9,741 nt of DNA from Candidatus Zixiibacteriota bacterium (GTDB taxonomy: Bacteria > Zixibacteria > MSB-5A5 > GN15 > FEB-12), in NCBI GenBank assembly GCA_030591625.1, contig JAUVAR010000081.1, positions 1 to 9,741 on the forward strand. The letters run 5' to 3'. Both the position numbers and the translations under genes were made by a program. Below, piece after piece: positions 1 through 5,558 of this stretch. A model generated the notes under the pieces. The model was not told where the DNA came from and did not search any database. It saw only the letters and a program-made list of their open reading frames with translations. Each line of letters starts with the position of its first letter. The first letter of the stretch is position 1.

Positions 1-413
1 ACTTTAACCCGTGTACCGGTAATTGAAAGAATTTTGACTTTACTGTTTTCCGCTAGTGGTACCTGTGCGTCGGCTGCCCAAACTTCACCTTCAAAACGAA
101 CATGACCACCCCTATCGGGATCAATTGCTTTTGTAACAATGGCAGTCTGGCCGATCATGCGATCAACATTTGACGTCTGAGGGGCATCTTTTGTAATCTT
201 TGATGCAAGCTTGCGCATAAATGGTAACAGAATAAGTGACACAACTAAGAATATACCTGTCTGCATAGCATACTCTGTCGGATAGAACTGTCCGTAGGTG
301 CCGGCAGCTCCAGCCCCAACCGCAAATGATATTATTACCATAGTAGGTGTAACTATTTCTATGATTATAGCTATTAGCCCAACAGCCATCCATATCCAAA
401 ACATAGTTGACAT
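1..413 (-). CDS. NfeD family membrane protein (partial, C-terminus beyond the window)
   Basis: The 137 residues present have the short NfeD layout. Three hydrophobic segments lie at about residues 5-22, 24-42 and 49-67, followed by a basic linker (RKLASKITK). A soluble OB-fold domain then starts near residue 86, with MIGQTAIVTK, the GG-HVRFEGEVWAA strand pattern and a final ITGTRVK strand. There is no serine-protease domain, so this is the short class. Members usually act beside an SPFH/stomatin-type protein in membrane microdomains. Such a partner would lie downstream, outside the left edge. The ATG at 413 is chosen because AAAGGAG sits 5 nt before it; the Met at residue 4 is worse placed. 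A 101-residue frame on the same strand (163-468) is a shadow of this gene. The family call is from recalled motifs and is fairly secure. Confidence 0.85.
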   Translation of the reverse strand, partial: MSTMFWIWMAVGLIAIIIEIVTPTMVIISFAVGAGAAGTYGQFYPTEYAMQTGIFLVVSLILLPFMRKLASKITKDAPQTSNVDRMIGQTAIVTKAIDPDRGGHVRFEGEVWAADAQVPLAENSKVKILSITGTRVK

Positions 414-455
414 TGCAACTCCTTTCGCCCGGAACAACACTCTCGGGTCTCAACA

Positions 456-485
456 ATAATACTTGCAAAAGCTAAGATTATTCAA
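456..485 (-). promoter_or_regulatory. Candidate sigma70-type promoter for the NfeD gene
   Basis: Read on the minus strand, TTGAAT (485-480) is followed after 18 nt by TATTAT (461-456), which is 4/6 and 5/6 to consensus. A start near 448 would give a leader of about 35 nt ending in the strong SD before the ATG at 413. This is assigned by pattern only. Confidence 0.4.
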
Positions 486-505
486 TAGAAATCAATGTTA
501 TTGAA
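481..505. repeat. Inverted repeat between divergent genes, possible operator
   Basis: TTCAATA (481-487) and TATTGAA (499-505) form a perfect 7-bp inverted repeat with an 11-nt centre. It overlaps the proposed -35 box of the NfeD promoter and lies upstream of the methyltransferase, so it could bind a regulator of either gene. It is AT-rich, and a repeat this short can arise by chance. Confidence 0.25.
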
Positions 506-544
506 ATCGTTATTCAGCCCCAATGTCAACAAAAAGGGATTGGG

Positions 545-553
545 TGTTATATT
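545..553 (+). promoter_or_regulatory. Candidate extended -10 promoter for the methyltransferase
   Basis: TGTTATATT has the TGnTATAAT extended -10 form with one mismatch. A weak -35 (TGTCAA, 524-529) lies 18 nt upstream. Transcription would start near 560, and GAGG at 571-574 would serve as SD for the ATG at 579. Weak support. Confidence 0.3.
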
Positions 554-578
554 TTGAGTTATTCGAAATAGAGGAATT

Positions 579-1343
579 ATGAAACCATACAACAAATTCG
601 CCGCCTTTTACGACAAAATTGGTCATGACCGCCATTCGATAAATATGGTCGAATACACTAATGAGATAATGAATAAATTCAATATCGAAGCAACCGATGT
701 TCTTGATATCTGCTGTGGTACCGGTGCTGCCCTCAAGATATTTGAGGGCCATGGTATGAATGTAACAGGCCTCGATCAAAGCAGGAAGATGCTGAGTGTG
801 GCCCGTGAAAAATTGCGGGGGAAAAATGTCCGGCTTATCAACCAGAGCCTGCCGTCATTTAAGATAACATCCCGTAGTTCGAGCCGGCAGCTTGCTTCCT
901 TCGATCTCATAACCTGTTATTTTGATTCTCTTAATTATTTGTCAAGCGAACGTAAATTGCAGGGGTCGTTCAAATCTGTTAGTCATCACTTGCGCGAGGG
1001 TGGTTATTTTATCTTCGATATGAACACTGCGCTTGCCTTGAAAACTTTATGGGGTTCCGATGTTTTTGGTGATGCTCAATCTGATCATGCCTGGATTTGG
1101 CGCAGCAAGTATTACCCAAGCAAGAAAATGGCCCGTTTGAAAACGACTCATTTTGTAAAGTCAGGTCTTAGTTGGAAACGTTTTGATGAACTGCATATTG
1201 AGTATGGTTATACGAATAGTTCAATCAGGCGCATGCTACGTGAAGCTGGTTTTCAAATTGATGGCTTCTACAAATGTTTTACATTCCGAGAGGCCGACAA
1301 AGAAACCAACAGAATTTGTGTCGTGGCACGTAAACGTCGTTAG
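579..1343 (+). CDS. Class I SAM-dependent methyltransferase
   Basis: The 254-residue protein has the Rossmann-type methyltransferase core. Motif I is VLDICCGTG (41-49), which holds the SAM-binding glycines. The acidic residue after strand 2 is in GLDQS (64-68). The FDLITCYFDSLNYL segment (108-121) occupies the usual motif IV position. LREGGYFIFDMNT (138-150) is the typical strand with the GG turn. The C-terminal part (about 160-254) forms a cap ending in a basic RKRR. Small-molecule methyltransferases of this general class share these features, but the substrate cannot be read from the sequence. GAGGA precedes the ATG at a short distance, supporting the start. It is the only plus-strand gene here; its TAG overlaps the stop of the opposing lipoprotein gene, and it is divergent from the NfeD gene. 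Confidence 0.88.
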   Translation: MKPYNKFAAFYDKIGHDRHSINMVEYTNEIMNKFNIEATDVLDICCGTGAALKIFEGHGMNVTGLDQSRKMLSVAREKLRGKNVRLINQSLPSFKITSRSSSRQLASFDLITCYFDSLNYLSSERKLQGSFKSVSHHLREGGYFIFDMNTALALKTLWGSDVFGDAQSDHAWIWRSKYYPSKKMARLKTTHFVKSGLSWKRFDELHIEYGYTNSSIRRMLREAGFQIDGFYKCFTFREADKETNRICVVARKRR

Positions 1344-1873
1344 AAAATTCCCCAGATCGTATCTATCTCAGCTTCGGGGAGTTTCATGAAATCTTCCCAT
1401 CTGGTTCGACCGAAATGTCTGTTCTTCACATAGATCAATAGTCTTTTGAATGTGTTCACATGCATAGCCGAGTTTAGCACACCGATAGGAAGTCCGGTTG
1501 TATCAAAAAAGTAGTAAGCAGGTATTTCGCGCATACTCAATAGATTGAACAGCTCCTGATAATTAAAAACTTTGCCGCCAATCGTCACCGGCAGGTCTTC
1601 ATCAACATTGATGTTTATATTAATGTATTCATTGTTCAAATGATGTGCGATTTCGGGACGAACAAAAATTGTGCTGTCCATCTGATCACACCACTGGCAG
1701 GCGTTCTGGCTGATATATAGAAATATCGGCTTGCTTCCACCCAGGGGAAATGTAGCTTCGATCTCTTTCCATTCGGTCCAGTTGACATCTACAGGTTCGA
1801 GTTTCTTTTCTGAACAGCCGGTAACAATAAGAAGAGCTGCAATAATGATAATCAATGATGAGATAGTTTTCAT
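1340..1873 (-). CDS. Thioredoxin-like lipoprotein with CQWC motif
   Basis: The 177-residue protein starts with a lipoprotein signal: MKTISS, then a run of Ile/Leu, then the lipobox VTGC with Cys20 as the lipidation site. The mature part has a thioredoxin fold of the Thioredoxin_7/DUF255 sort. It shows KPIFLYIS, then NACQWCDQM with the redox pair, INVDED on the next strand, and REIPAYYFFD carrying the expected cis-Pro. It should be membrane-anchored and face the periplasm, acting as a disulfide or sulfenic-acid reductase or oxidase; the partner is unknown. The frame is open upstream to 1969, but that region overlaps the FmdB gene and has no signal peptide, so the internal ATG at 1873 is chosen. 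It shares PIFL, ACxWC and the VD strand with the larger DUF255 protein of this window, so the two folds look related. Last gene of the redox block. Confidence 0.85.
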   Translation of the reverse strand: MKTISSLIIIIAALLIVTGCSEKKLEPVDVNWTEWKEIEATFPLGGSKPIFLYISQNACQWCDQMDSTIFVRPEIAHHLNNEYINININVDEDLPVTIGGKVFNYQELFNLLSMREIPAYYFFDTTGLPIGVLNSAMHVNTFKRLLIYVKNRHFGRTRWEDFMKLPEAEIDTIWGIF

Positions 1874-1886
1874 TTTTATTCCGATA

Positions 1887-1898
1887 CCGCGACCGCGG
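1887..1898 (-). other. Small GGUC-tetraloop hairpin between the FmdB and lipoprotein genes
   Basis: On the minus strand CCGC (1898-1895) pairs with GCGG (1890-1887) around the loop GGTC. A bulged T followed by two further pairs can extend the stem. There is no T-tract, so it is not a normal terminator. It begins 15 nt after the FmdB UGA and lies just before the lipoprotein ribosome-binding region. It may be an mRNA processing or spacing structure, or mean nothing. Confidence 0.3.
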
Positions 1899-1913
1899 AT
1901 AAAATTATTTTCC

Positions 1914-2123
1914 TCAGGTAAACCCACCCGAACTACAGTCACCTTGACCACAAGGCAACCCGCCGCCACCCGATGATGACTGCACCGACGCAGAAAAGAC
2001 CGATAACATTTTGCTCGTCTTGCTGGATTTACAATCCGGGCATTTTATCTGGGAGTCGTTGCCAAAAACAAGCTCTTCGAACTCTTTTCCACACTCATTA
2101 CATTTATATTCAAAAATCGGCAT
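1914..2123 (-). CDS. FmdB family zinc-ribbon protein
   Basis: The 69-residue protein begins MPIFEYKCNECGKEFE, the standard FmdB/CxxC_CXXC_SSSS opening. A second CPDC knuckle at residues 28-31 makes a four-Cys zinc ribbon. The tail is rich in Ser and Gly with two more cysteines (LPCGQGDC), also common in bacterial members. The family is often called regulatory after FmdB of Methylophilus, but its molecular role is unsettled. AAGGA lies 8 nt before the ATG. It starts 11 nt after the UAA of the proposed selenoprotein gene, so the two are almost surely cotranscribed. Its stop is UGA, the only UGA stop among the genes whose ends are visible here, and is followed by two codons and UAA. Confidence 0.88.
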   Translation of the reverse strand: MPIFEYKCNECGKEFEELVFGNDSQIKCPDCKSSKTSKMLSVFSASVQSSSGGGGLPCGQGDCSSGGFT

Positions 2124-2134
2124 CTAAAATTTCC

Positions 2135-2311
2135 TTATGACGACTGGGACATGACCGCCCCAAATGCTCCACCTACTGCACTCATCAGCAGTGGTGAGCA
2201 AGCAATCTGTCAAGTTGATCCAAACTCGGAATACAATACCGAGATCGCAAACCCAAAGATAGAGCCTAAGGCGATATATGCAAGAACTCTTGTTCGTTTA
2301 TTCAAAGTCAT
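2135..2311 (-). CDS. Putative small membrane selenoprotein (Sec at codon 34, in-frame UGA)
   Basis: Read with UGA (2212-2210) as selenocysteine, this is a 58-residue protein ending at UAA (2137-2135). Helix 1 spans about residues 9-28 (VLAYIALGSIFGFAISVLYS) and a Gly/Ala-rich helix 2 about 40-55 (LLMSAVGGAFGAVM). Between them lies GSTUQIACSP with Sec34 and Cys38. From memory, small two-helix proteins annotated DUF6132 carry a loop like SGTCxITSxP followed by a helix with GA..G; the UGA falls on that Cys. A hairpin fitting a bacterial SECIS follows (2165-2200). The gene sits 9 nt after the DUF302 stop and 11 nt before FmdB, with TAGG 8 nt before its ATG. The alternative is a nonsense-mutated pseudogene, but the frame after UGA stays protein-like, ends cleanly and keeps tight operon spacing. 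Conventional gene calling would give 33 residues or miss it. Confidence 0.72.
2165..2200 (-). promoter_or_regulatory. Candidate bacterial SECIS stem-loop
   Basis: On the minus strand three stem blocks form in order. TGCTC (2200-2196) pairs with GAGCA (2169-2165), ACC (2195-2193) with GGT (2173-2171), and ACTGC (2192-2188) with GCAGT (2179-2175). The loop is TGATGAGT (2187-2180). This gives 13 Watson-Crick pairs with only two single-base bulges (A2174, G2170). The loop begins after 22 nt from the UGA, within the 16-37 nt window I recall for bacterial SECIS elements, and has G in one of its first two positions. UGA is followed by C, as in E. coli fdhF. The element lies within the reading frame, as bacterial SECIS elements do. 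Confidence 0.7.
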
Positions 2312-2320
2312 TCTATTAGC

Positions 2321-2710
2321 CTAAACTGCTTCCTGCATAACTTTTTTGAGAGTATCTTCAACTTCCTGAGCCAGTTCCTCAAGTCCTGAGTCGGGCAAGA
2401 ATGAAGCTATTAATGTAGGAGGGGACAACTTGGCAATCGTCTGACCATCAACTACGGTAACAGAAAAACGACAGGGCATAAACAGTGATACATTAATATC
2501 TGCTTTGAGCGCTTTGTCGGCAAATCCGGCGTTGCAAATTTCAATGATCTTTAGAGGTCCGCGTTCGAATCCTTTTTCCGCCAATGTTCCCTGGACATCG
2601 TGCACCGCCAGTACTCGAAAATTATTCTCCGGAGCAAGTCTTTCAATATTTGCTACTACTTCATCAAACGACTTGTCTGACTTCAGTTCGTAAGCTATCT
2701 CATTATTCAT
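2321..2710 (-). CDS. DUF302 domain protein
   Basis: The 129-residue protein matches the DUF302 pattern. A Phe-rich first helix (KSFDEVVANIERLAPENNFRVL) leads into the HDVQGTL strand. Next come KIIEICNAGFADKAL (the family's CNP/CNA motif), LFMPCRFSVTV (the PC motif) and a C-terminal helix. Cys59 and Cys80 stand at the two usual Cys positions. The fold is known but the biochemical function is not established; homologues often sit near sulfur or thiol redox genes, which fits here. No signal peptide or membrane segment is seen, so it should be cytoplasmic. The ATG at 2710 has only a weak SD (GAAAG, about 9 nt away). It follows the OsmC-like gene by 67 nt and precedes the proposed selenoprotein gene by 9 nt. 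Confidence 0.85.
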   Translation of the reverse strand: MNNEIAYELKSDKSFDEVVANIERLAPENNFRVLAVHDVQGTLAEKGFERGPLKIIEICNAGFADKALKADINVSLFMPCRFSVTVVDGQTIAKLSPPTLIASFLPDSGLEELAQEVEDTLKKVMQEAV

Positions 2711-2777
2711 TTTATTACTTTCAATATTTTGACTATTTGTTTCACTATATAACTACCAAAAGGCCGGAATGATTCAA

Positions 2778-3197
2778 TTATTCTTCGGTTATTTCGTACG
2801 ATGTAATTACTTTTGCCTCATTCTGAATAGTCTGTGAAACCATGCAGTATTTAGCTTCCGAGAGCTCAATCGCTTTGGCGAGTTTATTCGGGTCGAGGTT
2901 ATTGCTTGTTGCGATAAATTTCACTTCAACCGTGTGAAACGGTTTTGGATATTCATCATTATGGTGTGCCCTTATTTCGATCCTGAGAGATTTCAACTCC
3001 TGCCGTTGTTTTTTAAGGATATTGACAACATCAATTCCGGCACACCCGGCCAAACCGTAGAGCACCAGCTCGGTCGGTTTGTATCCATCTTCATTGCCAC
3101 CACCCGCCTTGGATGCGTCAGTACTTATCTTATGTCCAAAACCCGAAACACCCTCGAACTTCAATCCGCCGGCCCATTTCATGCTTGCTTCAATCAT
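2778..3197 (-). CDS. OsmC-like protein (YhfA-type peroxidase/redox family)
   Basis: The 139-residue protein has the OsmC/Ohr fold signature. PTELVLYGLAGCAGIDV (41-57) contains the first redox Cys (Cys52). SEAKYCMVSQTI contains the second (Cys118) before the last helix. The N-terminal strands include KFEGVSGFGHKISTD. OsmC and Ohr relatives reduce organic hydroperoxides with two cysteines, while YhfA-type members have unproven substrates. Both cysteines are ordinary codons here, so this copy is not a selenoprotein even though Sec-containing OsmC-like proteins are known. AAAGGA lies about 7 nt before the ATG. Upstream, TTGAAT with GATTAT 16 nt further on could be a weak promoter, so the group 3197-1340 may have its own start site besides read-through from the DUF255 gene. 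Confidence 0.88.
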   Translation of the reverse strand: MIEASMKWAGGLKFEGVSGFGHKISTDASKAGGGNEDGYKPTELVLYGLAGCAGIDVVNILKKQRQELKSLRIEIRAHHNDEYPKPFHTVEVKFIATSNNLDPNKLAKAIELSEAKYCMVSQTIQNEAKVITSYEITEE

Positions 3198-3296
3198 ATT
3201 AAAATCCTTTCCAATGTCATAATCTACAGGCTCTTAATGCATTCAAAACGTATAGTAACCTGCCTGGAAAGAATAGTCCAGTTCTCAGATTAAATC

Positions 3297-5438
3297 TTAT
3301 TGGAGCGATTGTAATTGAGTTTCAAACTCTGCCATTGTTGATACCGGCAAGCTACAGACCGAGTTACGGCATAGGAAAGCAGTTGCGTTTCCGTCGGAGC
3401 TTGTGCGCCCCTCAAAAACAGGTAGTTTTGATTTGCCGTCATTGCTTACTGCCAAAAGAAGATTCGGAAAATATTTTGATCGAATACTTTTGATCATCAA
3501 ACTTCGATTAGTTCCATCTCCAACAATGACAGCCTCAAGCTTATCGCCAAAATTATAATCGACGGCGAATAGTGCCGAGGCCATGCTTGAAGGTGAGCGG
3601 TTTATCATACCCGAAACTGCCCTGAGTGCATTTTCTGATGCTTTGTCATATTTTTGTTCACCTGTCAATCGCCCCAGTCTAACCAGTCCCCAAATCAGCA
3701 TATTGCCCGGTGACGGTATCGCACCATCGGAGATTTCTCTCGGACGGATAATCAAATCAGCCAAGCCTGCCTCACGAAGATACAATTCTCCGGACTGATC
3801 CAAAAACAATTCCAAGGCACGATCTGCAAACTGTGTGGCAAGAGCAATCCAGCGATAGTTATCATTGGCTATATCTATTTGATACAGATTGATCAGACCG
3901 TTTAGATAGAAAGAATAGTCTTCCAAAAATTCACCGTCAGAGTGCCTGCCCTCGCGGTATGAATGCGTTAGGCGACCATCCACAAAAAGTTTCTTTGAAA
4001 TAAATTCGGCGTTCGCTCTGGCCACTTTCAAATATTTTTCATCATTGGTGATTTCATAACCACGACACAAAGCCGACAAAGCGAGCCCGTTCCATGAGGA
4101 GAGAATTTTGTCGTCGGTAAGAGGACGAATACGTTTGGCACGTTCTACAAGAAGGCGTTCTCTGCAACTCTCAAGATAACTATCAAAATCCGGTCGCTTC
4201 GAATCATGTCGCACTTTTTTAGATTGGTTTGTAATATTGAGGATATTGTGTCCCTCAAAATTTCCAACCATTGTGACGTTGTAGTATTTTATAAACTCAC
4301 CCGCATCATCTCCCAACGGTGAGATAATTTCACTCCTTGACCAAACATAGAATTTACCCTCTTCCCCCTCGGAGTCGGCATCAAGAGCAGAATAAAACCC
4401 ACCTGATTCATCAAGCATCTCACGCAGCATAAAATCAAGAGTACGTCTTATAATATCTTTATACGCTTCGTTGCCGGTAATCTGGTACGCATCGGCATAG
4501 GTTTGAACCAGTAGAGAATTGTCGTAGAGCATCTTTTCAAAATGTGGGACAAGCCATCGTTCGTCGGTTGAGTAGCGTGCGAACCCACCACCGACATGAT
4601 CAAAAATACCACCGTCGGCCATAGCGTCAATTGCTTTTTGCGCAGCTGCAAGATATGATTTATCACCCGAGTTTTTATAGTGTCGCATAAAAAGTGAAAG
4701 CTCAAGCGCATGTGGAAATTTAGGGGATGACCCAAAACCACCATTAGCCTGATCAAAATTTCTCATCAACTGACCGGCTCCAAGAGCGACAGCGTTTGGT
4801 GCAATAGCCTGTTCGGTCGTTGTGCTTTGTATGCGTCGGCTTACTTCGGCAAATATCTCAGCAGATGAACTAACGATTTTCTCATGATCTTCTTTGTACG
4901 CTCTCGCTATCTCAGTTAAAATTTTACTGAAACCGGGACGACCATATTTATCCTCGGGTGGAAAGTAGGTGCCGGCGTAAAACGGCTTTAAGTCGGGAGT
5001 CAAAAAGACCGACATCGGCCATCCGCCCGAACCGGTCATGATTGTTGTAAACGCCATATAGATTTCATCAATATCAGGACGCTGTTCTCTATCTACTTTG
5101 ATGCAGATATAATCTTTGTTCATCAGTGCGGCTATTGTTTCATTCTCAAATGATTCACGTTCCATCACATGACACCAGTGACAGGCAGCATAACCTATCG
5201 AGAGAAAAATTGGACGATTCAGTTCTCGTGCACGAGCGATTGCTTCCTCGCCCCACGGGTACCAATCAACTGGATTGTGGGCATGCGATAGAAGGTAGGG
5301 AGAATTTTCATCGATAAGATGATTTGTATATTTATGTTCGGTTTCAGTTGTGCTATTCATCTTTGATTCCTCTTGAGCCGAGCAGGAAATATTCATGAAT
5401 AAGATAACGATTAAGAATATTTCAGTCAGTTTACGCAT
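3297..5438 (-). CDS. DUF255 thioredoxin-domain protein (YyaL/SPATA20 family), exported
   Basis: The 713-residue protein opens with a signal sequence (MRKLTEIFLIVILFMNISC) holding a non-ideal lipobox NISC at Cys19. It is probably a lipoprotein, or else cleaved after CSA. The DUF255 thioredoxin domain follows: NSPYLLSHAHNPVDWYPWG, PIFLSIGYAACHWCHVM with the redox pair at 86 and 89, KVDREQRPDIDEIY, GSGGWPMSVFLTPD and AGTYFPPED. The remaining 500 or so residues form the all-helical (alpha/alpha)6-barrel part shared with N-acylglucosamine 2-epimerase-like proteins, with MADGGIFDHVGGGFARYSTD and PHFEKMLYDN typical of the family. Its substrate is unknown. The frame opens at 5447, but the SD AGGA (5450-5447) overlaps that ATG and is 8 nt before the one at 5438, so 5438 is used. 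Overall length is normal apart from the signal. Confidence 0.93.
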   Translation of the reverse strand: MRKLTEIFLIVILFMNISCSAQEESKMNSTTETEHKYTNHLIDENSPYLLSHAHNPVDWYPWGEEAIARARELNRPIFLSIGYAACHWCHVMERESFENETIAALMNKDYICIKVDREQRPDIDEIYMAFTTIMTGSGGWPMSVFLTPDLKPFYAGTYFPPEDKYGRPGFSKILTEIARAYKEDHEKIVSSSAEIFAEVSRRIQSTTTEQAIAPNAVALGAGQLMRNFDQANGGFGSSPKFPHALELSLFMRHYKNSGDKSYLAAAQKAIDAMADGGIFDHVGGGFARYSTDERWLVPHFEKMLYDNSLLVQTYADAYQITGNEAYKDIIRRTLDFMLREMLDESGGFYSALDADSEGEEGKFYVWSRSEIISPLGDDAGEFIKYYNVTMVGNFEGHNILNITNQSKKVRHDSKRPDFDSYLESCRERLLVERAKRIRPLTDDKILSSWNGLALSALCRGYEITNDEKYLKVARANAEFISKKLFVDGRLTHSYREGRHSDGEFLEDYSFYLNGLINLYQIDIANDNYRWIALATQFADRALELFLDQSGELYLREAGLADLIIRPREISDGAIPSPGNMLIWGLVRLGRLTGEQKYDKASENALRAVSGMINRSPSSMASALFAVDYNFGDKLEAVIVGDGTNRSLMIKSIRSKYFPNLLLAVSNDGKSKLPVFEGRTSSDGNATAFLCRNSVCSLPVSTMAEFETQLQSLQ

Positions 5439-5477
5439 TCGTACCATCCTACACTAATCCCGGGGTAAATGTATCAA

Positions 5478-5553
5478 TCCAGCTCAGAAGCCGGAAACAG
5501 TTCTTCGGTATAACAGTAGGTGGAGTAAAAAGTTGCGATTCGTTTGAGCTGGA
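5478..5553. repeat. 9-bp inverted repeat flanking the spacer before the DUF255 gene
   Basis: TCCAGCTCA (5478-5486) and TGAGCTGGA (5545-5553) are perfect inverted copies 58 nt apart. They nearly span the gap between the barrel gene's stop (5559) and the DUF255 start. In RNA they could close a long stem-loop; in DNA they could be paired binding sites. There is no T-tract for a classical terminator. Confidence 0.35.
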
Positions 5554-5558
5554 ATCGA

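Noticed and set aside
163..468. Minus-strand 101-residue frame beginning MQVLLLRPES
   Set aside because: It is a shadow of the NfeD gene in another frame; its composition (many Cys, Tyr, Trp) is not protein-like and its start lacks an SD.
1874..1969. N-terminal extension of the lipoprotein gene up to an ATG at 1969
   Set aside because: It would overlap the FmdB gene, has no signal peptide and no SD, while the ATG at 1873 gives an ideal lipoprotein signal.
2135..2311. Treating the small gene as a pseudogene caused by a nonsense mutation
   Set aside because: The downstream frame stays protein-like, ends at UAA with tight spacing to FmdB, and a SECIS-like hairpin follows the UGA. It cannot be fully excluded without relatives or sel genes.
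2778..3197. A Sec-containing OsmC-like protein
   Set aside because: Both redox positions are ordinary Cys codons, and no in-frame UGA lies inside the gene.
3230..3280. Possible terminator after the DUF255 gene: CTGGA/TCCAG repeat
   Set aside because: The stem is 5 bp with an 8-nt loop and no T-tract, so it is too weak to call.
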